NCBI RefSeq assembly: GCF_947500325.1
Contig: NZ_CANMRQ010000002.1
Location: forward strand, 124,001 to 188,000
DNA length: 64,000 nucleotides
Direction: 5' to 3'
Origin: an uncultured Lacinutrix sp.
GTDB lineage: Bacteria; Bacteroidota; Bacteroidia; Flavobacteriales; Flavobacteriaceae
The position numbers were made by a program, and so were the translations under genes. Position 1 is the first letter of the stretch; the number at the start of each line of letters is the position of its first letter. Of this stretch, positions 17,637 through 25,767 are shown piece after piece. The notes under the pieces were generated by a model. The model had not been told where the DNA came from. It saw only the letters and a program-made list of their open reading frames with translations, and did no database searches.

Positions 17637-18241
17637 AATTTCTCTCTAAATAACTCAGCATATTCTCTTACAACATTCCTATCAAAATATGGTTCTTCTT
17701 CAATACGACCAATAACAGGAACATTTGTCATTTTTTTTATAATATCTTCAGTTGTTTTATGCTCATTACCACTAAAAATAATAGCAACATCTAGTCCTTT
17801 TTCTTTTAATAGATTTACCGTTAATAGTGTATGGTTAATACTTCCTAGATAATGTCTTGAGACGACAATAATTTTATAGTTTGGTTTAATAATATCTAAT
17901 ATAGTGTTATCATTATTTAATGGGACTAGTAATCCACCAGCACCTTCAATTACTAAATTGTTTTTAGTTTTTGGAACTGTTATTTTTTTTATATTAATAG
18001 ATACATTGTCTATGTCTGCAGCTGCATGAGGACTCATTGGGGTGTTTAAAGAAAATGCATTATCGTGAAATTGCGATTTATTATTGGAAATTAATTGCTT
18101 TACTTTTTTTGTATCGCAATTATCTAATTCGCCAGCTTGAATAGGTTTCCAATAATCTGCTTCTAGTGCTTCTGTTATAATAGCAGAAGCTATAGTTTTT
18201 CCTACTTCGGTAGAGATTCCTGTAATAAAATAAGTGTTCAT
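17633..18241 (-). CDS. bioD: Dethiobiotin synthetase
   Basis: This 202-residue P-loop enzyme closes the ureido ring of DAPA with CO2 and ATP to form dethiobiotin. The Walker A motif is GISTEVGKT at residues 8-16, followed by the family's YWKPIQAG, and VIEGAGGLLVPL supplies the catalytic loop. It starts directly next to the stop of the DUF2007 gene and overlaps bioA by four bases, in the operon bioF-DUF2007-bioD-bioA. Confidence 0.96.
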   Translation of the reverse strand: MNTYFITGISTEVGKTIASAIITEALEADYWKPIQAGELDNCDTKKVKQLISNNKSQFHDNAFSLNTPMSPHAAADIDNVSINIKKITVPKTKNNLVIEGAGGLLVPLNNDNTILDIIKPNYKIIVVSRHYLGSINHTLLTVNLLKEKGLDVAIIFSGNEHKTTEDIIKKMTNVPVIGRIEEEPYFDRNVVREYAELFREKL

Positions 18242-18619
18242 TTAAAAAGTAGTATTACAAACGTTACAACGGTGTTTTGTTTTTTCGAAAAAAGGGAATA
18301 GCATATAAAAGATGTTTTTACGTGTAGGTTCTGCTATTAATATTTTTGTTGATTCGCAATTAGGGCAAACTATGTTTTCTCCATTTTTATCTTTTTCGTA
18401 AGCTCTAATTCTATTATAGATCTTTAAAGCTTCGGTTAAATCTTCATTAAAAACTAATAGTTTAACACCTCCAATTGCTTGGCTAATTAAAGGATCAGAA
18501 TCTATGGTTTTTTCATCTAATAGCATTACTCTAATGCCTTCTGCTTCCAGTTTAGATTTTGTTATTTGAGCTTCAGTAGAATATGGAAATGTGGCTAATA
18601 TAGTATAGTTGTCTATCAT
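18242..18619 (-). CDS. DUF2007-type protein with C-terminal zinc ribbon
   Basis: This 125-residue protein has an N-terminal DUF2007 (putative signal-transducing) domain of about 70 residues (YTILATFPYSTEAQITKSKL, DPLISQAIGGVKLLV). A zinc-ribbon-like end with CPNC and CNVC pairs (~90-122) flanks a short hydrophobic stretch. Its role is unknown. It is embedded between bioF and bioD with spacings of 14 and 0 bases, so it must be co-transcribed with biotin genes. A link to biotin is only suggested by this position. Confidence 0.8.
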   Translation of the reverse strand: MIDNYTILATFPYSTEAQITKSKLEAEGIRVMLLDEKTIDSDPLISQAIGGVKLLVFNEDLTEALKIYNRIRAYEKDKNGENIVCPNCESTKILIAEPTRKNIFYMLFPFFEKTKHRCNVCNTTF

Positions 18620-18633
18620 AAAATGAAGTCATT

Positions 18634-19767
18634 TTATACAAAGGTAGTAAGTAAGTTTAATACTTGAGAGATTTCTGCCTTACTATTATAAGAATGTAAA
18701 CAGAAGCGAAGTCTTTCTTGTCCTTTAGGAACCGTTGGAGATAAAATAGGTTTAATATTAAAATTATTTTCTTGGAATGCTTTTGCAATAGTTTTTACCT
18801 TATCATTTCCAGGAATAATGCAACAATGTATAGCAGAATTACTTTCTATGAATTTGTCTTTTAACTGAAGTTTATTGATCTCAGATTTAAAAAATGAAAT
18901 ATTTTCATGTAATACTTCTATTTGAGACGTTTTCTCAAGTTCTTCATTAGCGAATTTAATTGTAGCTAAACTATGAGGTGATAAACCGGTAGTATATATA
19001 AAAGAGCGAGAGAAATTAATTAAATATTGTTTTAATAAATCACTTCCTATAATTGCAGCTCCATGACATCCTAATGCTTTACCAAAAGTAATAATTCTTG
19101 CAAAAACATCTAATTTTAAGGCTTTGATTAGTCCAGAACCAGTAGGGCCTAAAACACCAATGGCATGTGCTTCATCTACTATTAAATGTGCTGTATTTTT
19201 TTTACATAGCTGCGATATTGCTTTTAAATTAGGAGTGTCTCCATCCATTGAAAATACAGATTCTGTAACAACGTATTTTTCGCCATCTTCATTTATATAG
19301 CGAAGCATTTTATCTTTTAAATCTTCTAGATTATTATGTTTAAACTTATAAGCTTTAGCATTACTCATTGTAATGCCATCCCTAATAGAAGCATGAATAT
19401 ACTCATCGTAAAAAATAATATCGTCACGTTGCGGCACACAAGAGAAAAACCCCAAATTAGCATCATAACCAGAATTAAAAACTAAAGCAGATTCGCAATT
19501 GTAAAAATGGCAAAGCTGTTGTTCGACCATATTATATAAGTCATGATTTCCTGTAAGTAAACGCGAGCCTGTAACACCATTTTGCTTAATGTTATTAGCG
19601 ACTAAATGGTTATGAGCAGCATTAAATATTGCTTCATTAGCAGAGAACCCTAAATAATCGTTAGATGAAAAATCTACTAAATTGTTTTCTGAACCTAAGT
19701 TACGTAAGGCATTTTCGGTTTGACGATTTTGTAGCTTTTGTAAAAGTTTTATAGGGAGTTTATTCAT
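18634..19767 (-). CDS. bioF: 8-amino-7-oxononanoate synthase
   Basis: This 377-residue PLP enzyme condenses pimeloyl thioester with alanine to form KAPA. Typical features are the N-terminal FSSNDYLGF, the GSRLLTGNHDLY motif, the DEAHAIGVLGPTGSG motif and the PLP lysine in ITFGKALGCHG. It begins with a four-base overlap with the membrane-protein gene upstream. It is the first biotin enzyme of an operon read bioF, DUF2007, bioD, bioA. No bioC or bioH was seen in the window. Confidence 0.95.
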   Translation of the reverse strand: MNKLPIKLLQKLQNRQTENALRNLGSENNLVDFSSNDYLGFSANEAIFNAAHNHLVANNIKQNGVTGSRLLTGNHDLYNMVEQQLCHFYNCESALVFNSGYDANLGFFSCVPQRDDIIFYDEYIHASIRDGITMSNAKAYKFKHNNLEDLKDKMLRYINEDGEKYVVTESVFSMDGDTPNLKAISQLCKKNTAHLIVDEAHAIGVLGPTGSGLIKALKLDVFARIITFGKALGCHGAAIIGSDLLKQYLINFSRSFIYTTGLSPHSLATIKFANEELEKTSQIEVLHENISFFKSEINKLQLKDKFIESNSAIHCCIIPGNDKVKTIAKAFQENNFNIKPILSPTVPKGQERLRFCLHSYNSKAEISQVLNLLTTFV

Positions 19768-20303
19768 TTAAACTTTTGCTTTAATTCTTCCTTGTCTATC
19801 CATTTCTGTTTATTAGGAATAGTAGCATCTAGCAAGTCAATATTTAATTTTTCAGATAAATCGTAAGCCATTTCTACTACTAATTCAAAATCATTTTCTG
19901 TATATAAAGTAAAATGCTGGTTGTTATCGCACCACAAATTTACACAAAAACCTAGACTGCCGTCTTGCATTAAGTCAGTAAATATTGAAACATATTCATA
20001 ATTATTTATAGTTATCCAGCGTCCAATCTTTATTGGGCCAACTTCTTTTGTAGCTCTAAATTTTGAGTTTTTTATGTCTATATATATATGTTTTCTTGAG
20101 CTAAAAAATATGCCAACTATAATTAAATAAATAGAAAAAGAGATATTGTTTGCATATATTCTAAAGTATTCCATTTTAAAAAACACAAATAGAATAAAGG
20201 TGAGTATTAAACCAAAGGCAATAGTAAAGGAAATAGCTGCAACTGGAATTTGCCAGATAGGTCTGTTACTTTCTTTTATTGCAATGATGTTTTCATCTTT
20301 CAT
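19764..20303 (-). CDS. Membrane protein heading the biotin operon, paralog of the protein at 11345
   Basis: The protein has 179 residues with two hydrophobic segments (~15-45 and ~50-68) followed by a soluble C-terminal domain. It contains EYVSIF and LNIDLLDATIP near its end, matching the 158-residue protein beside bioB. The family is not recognised. It overlaps bioF by four bases and is the first gene of the operon. A perfect TATATTTG box lies four bases upstream of its ATG, so the operon mRNA may be leaderless. Confidence 0.7.
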   Translation of the reverse strand: MKDENIIAIKESNRPIWQIPVAAISFTIAFGLILTFILFVFFKMEYFRIYANNISFSIYLIIVGIFFSSRKHIYIDIKNSKFRATKEVGPIKIGRWITINNYEYVSIFTDLMQDGSLGFCVNLWCDNNQHFTLYTENDFELVVEMAYDLSEKLNIDLLDATIPNKQKWIDKEELKQKFK

Positions 20304-20307
20304 TACT

Positions 20308-20315
20308 CAAATATA
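20308..20315 (-). promoter_or_regulatory. Biotin operon -7 box (TATATTTG)
   Basis: On the minus strand TATATTTG fits TAnnTTTG exactly and stands four bases from the ATG at 20303. A TTG triplet lies about 16 bases further upstream, at the position expected of a -33 element. The operon transcript would start at or next to the start codon. Confidence 0.55.
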
Positions 20316-20373
20316 ATCAATGCTTTTAGATCAATTTAAAGCATGTAATTAAAATAATATTATCTTTTTTTAA

Positions 20374-20435
20374 TAAATAATTATTGTTTTTCAATAATTT
20401 AATTATATTTGTTATCGTTAAACAATAATTATTTA
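20374..20435. promoter_or_regulatory. 16-bp inverted repeat flanking the DUF2975 promoter
   Basis: TAAATAATTATTGTTT (20374-20389) is repeated as its exact reverse complement at 20420-20435. The arms are separated by 30 bases, and each contains the palindrome AATAATTATT. A perfect -7 box, TATATTTG (20404-20411), lies between the arms, and the second arm runs into the ATG of the gene at 20435. This is the layout of a pair of operators blocking a promoter. The HTH protein encoded at 21472 is the natural candidate to bind them. Confidence 0.6.
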
Positions 20436-20944
20436 TGAAAACAATTAAACTACTTAAAAAATTAATAGATGTCTTTTTTGTACTGCTATTATTATCCTTG
20501 TTTATTTACATTGTAGTTGGTATTTTATATTTCGGTTTTTCAGATCTACTACCGGAAGGCGCGATAGAAGTACAAGATTTTATTGTAAAAGATAAAGCAA
20601 TGTCTATATTCTTTACTATACTAGCTATTGCTTTTGGCTTTTTTGTAAAAGGTGTTTTTCATTTGCGAAAAACGATTCCATTATTACTGACAGGAGATTA
20701 TTTTTCTGAAACTATTACAAAACATTTTAGAGCATGTGGTATTATATTTATTTATGTTGGATTAACAGCTTTGCTTGTGCATTTAATTTCGCAATGGTAT
20801 TTAAATAGTATTATTTGGATAAGAATAGATACACAGATTTATATGTTTCTTTTCTTAATTATTATAGGTTTGTTTTTTAAATTATTTAGCATAGTTTTTT
20901 CGAAAGCAAGAGATTTAAAACAAGAAAACGAACTAACAATATAA
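20435..20944 (+). CDS. DUF2975 membrane protein (first copy)
   Basis: The protein has 169 residues and four predicted transmembrane helices (~12-35, ~57-75, ~98-122, ~133-155), which is the DUF2975 pattern. The C-terminal KARDLKQENELTI is the family's conserved cytoplasmic end and is almost repeated in the next gene. Its function is unknown. DUF2975 genes typically pair with a small YozG-like HTH gene, as here. It shares an operon with the second copy (2-base gap) and the regulator. Confidence 0.85.
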   Translation: MKTIKLLKKLIDVFFVLLLLSLFIYIVVGILYFGFSDLLPEGAIEVQDFIVKDKAMSIFFTILAIAFGFFVKGVFHLRKTIPLLLTGDYFSETITKHFRACGIIFIYVGLTALLVHLISQWYLNSIIWIRIDTQIYMFLFLIIIGLFFKLFSIVFSKARDLKQENELTI

Positions 20945-20946
20945 TT

Positions 20947-21468
20947 ATGAAGAGTATAAACGAAATAAATAGCCTTAAATTAATTATTAAAGCATTGTTT
21001 TTTGTTTTTTGTGGAAGTTATTTACTGCTAATAATAAAAAATATGTTTGCCATAATGGAAAACGATTTGTCCTACATAAACGAATGTTCTTCTGAAGATA
21101 TAACCTCTTTAATTATAGTAACTATTGTTATTAAGTTAATTTCTAAAGGACTGTTTTTTATTGGATTTTATCATTTAATTAAGGTTTTAAATTTTGAAAC
21201 ATTAGATGGTAGTTTTTCAATCAAAAAAATAAATTTATTTAAAAAATCTGGACGGTTAATTTTACTCTCTGGAGTAATAGGCATTTTTGCAATTAGTATA
21301 GATATGCTTATTAATGTTTTTAATGCAACCTTTAGTACTATTGAGCAGAATAACGATTTTTTATATTCTCTTTATTTTTCTGCTATAGTTGGTTTGTTTT
21401 TAATAGTATTTAGTAAGATTTTAGAAAGAGCAAGTGAGTTAAAAAAAGAAAACGAACTAACAATATAA
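20947..21468 (+). CDS. DUF2975 membrane protein (second copy)
   Basis: The protein has 173 residues with the same four-helix layout as its upstream neighbour and the same kind of ending (ERASELKKENELTI). The rest of the sequence is much diverged, so this is an old tandem duplication. It follows the first copy by two bases and precedes the HTH gene by three. The two proteins might form a heteromer. Function is unknown. Confidence 0.82.
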   Translation: MKSINEINSLKLIIKALFFVFCGSYLLLIIKNMFAIMENDLSYINECSSEDITSLIIVTIVIKLISKGLFFIGFYHLIKVLNFETLDGSFSIKKINLFKKSGRLILLSGVIGIFAISIDMLINVFNATFSTIEQNNDFLYSLYFSAIVGLFLIVFSKILERASELKKENELTI

Positions 21469-21471
21469 TCG

Positions 21472-21678
21472 ATGCCAATAATTGTAAATTTAGATGTAAT
21501 GCTTGCTAAGCGCAAAATGAAGAGTAAGGAATTAGCTGAAATTATTGGTATAACAACAGCAAATTTATCCATACTAAAATCTGGAAAAGCAAAAGCAGTA
21601 AGGTTTTCTACTTTAGAAGCAATTTGTAAGGCATTAGACTGTCAACCAAGTGATATTTTAGAATATATTGAAGACTAG
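21472..21678 (+). CDS. YozG/Cro-type HTH transcriptional regulator
   Basis: At 68 residues the protein is essentially one helix-turn-helix domain, beginning MPIIVNLDVMLAKRKMKSKE. The recognition region is ITTANLSILKSGKAKAVRFSTLEAICKALDCQPSDIL. This is the typical small regulator paired with DUF2975 proteins. It probably autoregulates the operon through the inverted repeat at 20374-20435, which is inference. Its last bases overlap the following GNAT frame by 11 nt. Confidence 0.92.
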   Translation: MPIIVNLDVMLAKRKMKSKELAEIIGITTANLSILKSGKAKAVRFSTLEAICKALDCQPSDILEYIED

Positions 21679-22219
21679 TATTACATATCATAGAGTTAAA
21701 ACTACCGAAGAATTAAAGGCCATTTTAAAACTTCAAGAAGAAAACCTACGCCATTCAATTTCAGAGGAGCAAAAAGTAAAGGAAGGTTTTGTAACACTAG
21801 AACATGATTTCGATATTTTAAAAAAGATGAACGAGAGTTGTGCGCATTGTATAGCAAAAAACAATGATAAAGTTGTAGGTTATGCTTTATCGATGCTTCA
21901 GTATTTTAAAAGAGACATTCCTTTACTAATTCCAATGTTTAATGAAATTGATAAAGTAATTAAAGAACAAAGTAGATCTTCAAATTATATAGTAATGGGG
22001 CAAGTGTGTGTGGATAAAAGTGTAAGAGGAAAAGGTGTTTTTAGAGGGTTGTATAATTATATGGCAGAAGAATTAAAAAGCAACTTTGATGCTATTATTA
22101 CAGAAGTGGATACTAAAAATAAACGCTCTTTAAATGCGCACAAAGCAGTAGGCTTTGAAACTCTAAAAAAATATAGTTCTAATAATCAATTATGGGAAAT
22201 TATTAGCCTAAGAATATAA
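21668..22219 (+). CDS. GNAT-family acetyltransferase
   Basis: This 183-residue protein has a GNAT fold. The acetyl-CoA loop is in GQVCVDKSVRGKGVFRGLY (R/Q-x-x-G-x-G/A form) and the C-terminal motif is TKNKRSLNAHKAVGFETL. The substrate is not predictable. The only start that keeps the N-terminal strand is a TTG at 21668, inside the end of the HTH gene; the next methionine would remove the first ~55 residues. The overlap points to translational coupling with the HTH regulator. Confidence 0.82.
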   Translation: MKTSITYHRVKTTEELKAILKLQEENLRHSISEEQKVKEGFVTLEHDFDILKKMNESCAHCIAKNNDKVVGYALSMLQYFKRDIPLLIPMFNEIDKVIKEQSRSSNYIVMGQVCVDKSVRGKGVFRGLYNYMAEELKSNFDAIITEVDTKNKRSLNAHKAVGFETLKKYSSNNQLWEIISLRI

Positions 22220-22240
22220 CAAATGTTTTATATTTTTTAA

Positions 22241-22248
22241 TACATTTA
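22241..22248 (+). promoter_or_regulatory. umuC candidate -7 box (TACATTTA)
   Basis: TACATTTA differs from TAnnTTTG only at the last base and lies five bases before the umuC ATG, the same spacing as in recX and uvrC. Confidence 0.35.
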
Positions 22249-22253
22249 CACAT

Positions 22254-23510
22254 ATGTTTGCACTAGTAGATTGTAATAATTTCTATGCTTCTTGCGAGCG
22301 TGTGTTTAACCCTAATTTAGAAGGGAAGCCAATTGCTATTCTTAGTAATAATGATGGTTGTGTAATTTCACGAAGTGACGAAGCAAAAGCTATAGGCTTG
22401 CCAATGGGAGCTCCTATTTTTAAATGGGACTCTTTTTGCAAGGCTAATGGTATAGAAGTGCTGTCTTCAAATTATCCTTTATATGGAGACATGAGTAGTC
22501 GCGTGATGTCTATTTTAGAACAATTTACACCAGATGTTGAGGTTTATAGTATAGATGAGTCTTTTATAGAGTTTAAAGGTTTTAAGCATTACGATTTTAA
22601 CGACTATGGGAATCAAATTAGAACACGCATAAAAAAATGGACGGGTATTCCAACCTGTGTTGGTATTGCGCCAACCAAAGCGTTAAGCAAAGTGGCAAAT
22701 AAAATTGCTAGAAAATTTCCGAAAGAAACAAATGGTGTATATGTTATAGATAGTGAAGAGAAGCGAATAAAAGCTTTAAAATGGATTAAAATTGAAGCTG
22801 TTTGGGGTATTGGTCGAGGTCTAACAAAACGATTAAAACTAAAAGGGTGTAAAACAGCTTACGATTTTACACAATTATCTAATACGTGGGTAAAAAACAA
22901 TTTTTCGGTTATTGAATTACGGTTAAAACGAGATTTAGAAGGTGTCCCTACTTTACAATTAGATGAATTAAAAGATAAAAAAGCAATTGCAACTACACGA
23001 AGTTTTGAATATACCTATTCAGATATTGATAATATAAAAGAACGTATATCTACATTTGCAACAAGTTGTGCTGAAAAATTGAGAAAACAAGGCTCAAGTT
23101 GTTATGTTATTATTGTGATGTTAAGTAGTGACAGGCATAAAAAAGATATGGAACAGCACCGCGTTAGCCAAAAAATTAATTTATCATTTCCTACAAATTC
23201 ATCTTTAGTAATTAGTGATTGTGCTGTTAAGACAGTAATGTCTATCTTTAAGCAAGGTATAAAGTATAAACGTGCTGGAGTTATTGTAACTGGGTTAGTA
23301 CCAACAGATAATTTTCAAATGAATTTATTTGAAAATGAAAACCCTAAACATAAACCACTAATGAAATCTATAGATAGTCTAAATTCTAAATATGGAGATT
23401 ATAAAATTAAATTAGGGAATCAAGACTTAAAGCGTACATGGAAAATGCGTCAAGAGCGGTTATCACCACGCTATACTACAAATATTAACGATATTATTAA
23501 AATAAAATGA
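22254..23510 (+). CDS. umuC: Y-family DNA polymerase V catalytic subunit
   Basis: This 418-residue protein is UmuC, the error-prone translesion polymerase used in SOS mutagenesis. Metal-binding acidic residues lie in FALVDCNNFYASCE and in the YSIDESFIE motif, and SNNDGCVISRSDEAK is the conserved nucleotide-binding segment. The helix-hairpin-helix region around VWGIGRGLTKRL and the C-terminal little-finger domain are present, with a normal length. It overlaps umuD by four bases (ATGA). Here umuC precedes umuD, the reverse of the enterobacterial order. Confidence 0.95.
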   Translation: MFALVDCNNFYASCERVFNPNLEGKPIAILSNNDGCVISRSDEAKAIGLPMGAPIFKWDSFCKANGIEVLSSNYPLYGDMSSRVMSILEQFTPDVEVYSIDESFIEFKGFKHYDFNDYGNQIRTRIKKWTGIPTCVGIAPTKALSKVANKIARKFPKETNGVYVIDSEEKRIKALKWIKIEAVWGIGRGLTKRLKLKGCKTAYDFTQLSNTWVKNNFSVIELRLKRDLEGVPTLQLDELKDKKAIATTRSFEYTYSDIDNIKERISTFATSCAEKLRKQGSSCYVIIVMLSSDRHKKDMEQHRVSQKINLSFPTNSSLVISDCAVKTVMSIFKQGIKYKRAGVIVTGLVPTDNFQMNLFENENPKHKPLMKSIDSLNSKYGDYKIKLGNQDLKRTWKMRQERLSPRYTTNINDIIKIK

Positions 23511-23947
23511 TAGCACACAAACAAGGAAACCTAACGTTCTTTACACCAGAAACTATTGAAGGCGCAGCAGCGCAACTTTTCGATACAGGAATCTCTGCCG
23601 GATTTCCTTCCCCAGCTGAAGATTTTAAAGAACATCGTTTGTCTTTAGATGAAGAATTGGTAAAGAATAAAGAGGCTACTTTTTATGCAAGAGTAAGTGG
23701 GCAATCTATGATTGGAGCAGGATTAGATGATAACGATTTGTTAGTTATAGATCGTAGTTTAGAACCTGAAAACAATAAAATAGCAGTTTGCTTTTTAGAT
23801 GGAGAGTTCACGGTAAAACGTTTAAGAGTATCAAATGGAGAAGTTTGGTTGCAGCCAGAAAACCCAGATTATCCTATTATAAATATTACAGAAGAAAATA
23901 ATTTTTTAATTTGGGGTATTGTGACTAATGTTATTAAAAAAGTATAA
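23507..23947 (+). CDS. umuD: UmuD/LexA-like S24 protease subunit
   Basis: This 146-residue protein has the self-cleavage site Ala-Gly in ISAGFPSPAEDF, the catalytic serine in GQSMIGAGL and the catalytic lysine in FTVKRL. It is cleaved on RecA filaments to UmuD', the accessory subunit of polymerase V. The gene overlaps umuC by four bases, so the two are produced together. No LexA gene or obvious SOS box was seen here. Confidence 0.94.
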   Translation: MIAHKQGNLTFFTPETIEGAAAQLFDTGISAGFPSPAEDFKEHRLSLDEELVKNKEATFYARVSGQSMIGAGLDDNDLLVIDRSLEPENNKIAVCFLDGEFTVKRLRVSNGEVWLQPENPDYPIINITEENNFLIWGIVTNVIKKV

Positions 23948-23978
23948 TTAATATTGTAACATATTATTATTTAAAAAA

Positions 23979-25739
23979 ATGAAGTCACTTTTTTCTATCC
24001 TTGCCATCTTTTTTGCAACTTTTATTTTTGCTCAAAACATAACATACTCTATAAGTTTTGAAAATGCGGTACACCACGAAGCACATATTAATATTTCATA
24101 TACAAACCTAGAAGGGAATTCTCTTTTAATGCAAATGAGTCGTACATCGCCAGGGCGATATGCTATTCATGATTTTGCTAAGAATGTATATAATGTAAAA
24201 GCTTTTAACAGCAAAGGTGAAGCATTAAAAATAAAACGTGTAAACCCACAAGCATGGGAAATTTTAAATCACGATAAAACAGTAAATATTTCTTATACTT
24301 TGTTTGCAAATAGAGCAGATGGCACTTATAGCCAAATTGACGAAACACATGCTCATCTTAACATTCCAGCAACATTTATGTTTGCTCCAGAATTAAGTGA
24401 GAGTCCAATGGAGATAACTTTTAAACCAAGAACAGATTTAAACTGGAAAGTAGCAACACAATTACCTCTAAAAATGGGAACAACATATACAGCTCCTAAT
24501 TTGCAGTATTTTATGGATAGTCCAACAGAGATTAGTAATTATAGTAAAAGAACTTTTACAGTTAAAAATCAAGACATTGAATTTGTGTTACATCACAAAG
24601 GGACAGAAAAAGATTTAGACACTTATTTTGAAAAAGTAAAGAAAATTGTAATAGCGGAAGAAGCTGTTTATGGAGAATTACCAAAGTTTGATTATAATAA
24701 ATATACTTTTTTAGCTTGTTATATTGGTAATGTAAGTGGAGATGGAATGGAACATAGAAACTCTACTATTTTAACAGATAAAGAAGGTTTGGCCGAAGGC
24801 GGAATGAAAGGAAACATAGGAACCGTTTCTCATGAGTTTTTTCATGCTTGGAATGTAGAACGTATTCGCCCAAAATCTCTTGAGCCTTTTAATTTTGAAG
24901 ATGCAAATATGAGTGGAGAGCTTTGGTTTGCAGAAGGTTTTACAAGTTATTATACTAATCTTATTTTATGTAGAGCTGGAGTTATTACACCAGATGAATA
25001 TGTTTCAGGATTAAATAGAACTTTTAATTATGTGTGGAACTCGCCAGCAAGGCAGTTTTTTAATCCTATTGAAATGAGCTATCAAGCCCCATTTGTAGAT
25101 GCGGCATCATCAATAGATCCAGTAAATAGAGATAATACATTTATTTCTTATTATTCTTACGGAAGTGTTTTAGGCTTAGCATTAGATTTATCATTACGTG
25201 AAAAAGGGTTGAGTTTAGATAATTATATGAAGATTGTATGGAATACTTACGGGAAAACAGAAATCCCTTATACTGTTCAAAATCTTAATAACTTATTAAA
25301 TACATATGCAGGTGAAACTTTTGGAAATAGATTCTTTGAAAAGTATATTTATAAAAGTGAGATGCCAGATTATGAAGCATTATTTAAAACTGTAGGATTA
25401 AAAATTGAACAAGATACTAAGGTTAATTTTTCAGGTATTTCGTTAAATAAAAATAGCATTTCTAAAAATGTAAAAATAGGATCGCCAGCTTATCGTTCTG
25501 GGTTAGAGAAAGGAGATCAATTACTAAGCATAGATGGAGTTAACTTAGATAAGAAAAACACTCTTCAATCTATAATTAATGCTTCAAAAAACAAAACAGT
25601 AGTTATTGACTATATTAGAAATAAAGAAACTAGAACCACAAAATTAACGTTAACATCAGATCCAACATATACAATTAGCATTTCAAAAAATGCGAAAAAA
25701 AATATATTGAAACAAAGAAAAGCTTGGTTAAAACAATAG
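23979..25739 (+). CDS. M61-family (glycyl aminopeptidase-like) metallopeptidase with PDZ domain
   Basis: This 586-residue protein has a signal peptide (1-18, cleavage before QN). The M61 zinc motif HEFFH is at residues 285-289 with the third ligand E319 in WFAEGFTSYY. An N-terminal beta domain and a C-terminal PDZ domain (~485-560, GSPAYRSGLEKGDQLLSIDG) complete the usual M61 layout and length. It should act in the periplasm on peptides. It stands 28 bases before the AraC-type regulator gene. Confidence 0.92.
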   Translation: MKSLFSILAIFFATFIFAQNITYSISFENAVHHEAHINISYTNLEGNSLLMQMSRTSPGRYAIHDFAKNVYNVKAFNSKGEALKIKRVNPQAWEILNHDKTVNISYTLFANRADGTYSQIDETHAHLNIPATFMFAPELSESPMEITFKPRTDLNWKVATQLPLKMGTTYTAPNLQYFMDSPTEISNYSKRTFTVKNQDIEFVLHHKGTEKDLDTYFEKVKKIVIAEEAVYGELPKFDYNKYTFLACYIGNVSGDGMEHRNSTILTDKEGLAEGGMKGNIGTVSHEFFHAWNVERIRPKSLEPFNFEDANMSGELWFAEGFTSYYTNLILCRAGVITPDEYVSGLNRTFNYVWNSPARQFFNPIEMSYQAPFVDAASSIDPVNRDNTFISYYSYGSVLGLALDLSLREKGLSLDNYMKIVWNTYGKTEIPYTVQNLNNLLNTYAGETFGNRFFEKYIYKSEMPDYEALFKTVGLKIEQDTKVNFSGISLNKNSISKNVKIGSPAYRSGLEKGDQLLSIDGVNLDKKNTLQSIINASKNKTVVIDYIRNKETRTTKLTLTSDPTYTISISKNAKKNILKQRKAWLKQ

Positions 25740-25767
25740 CATTTTTATAATTATTATTTAAGAGAAA

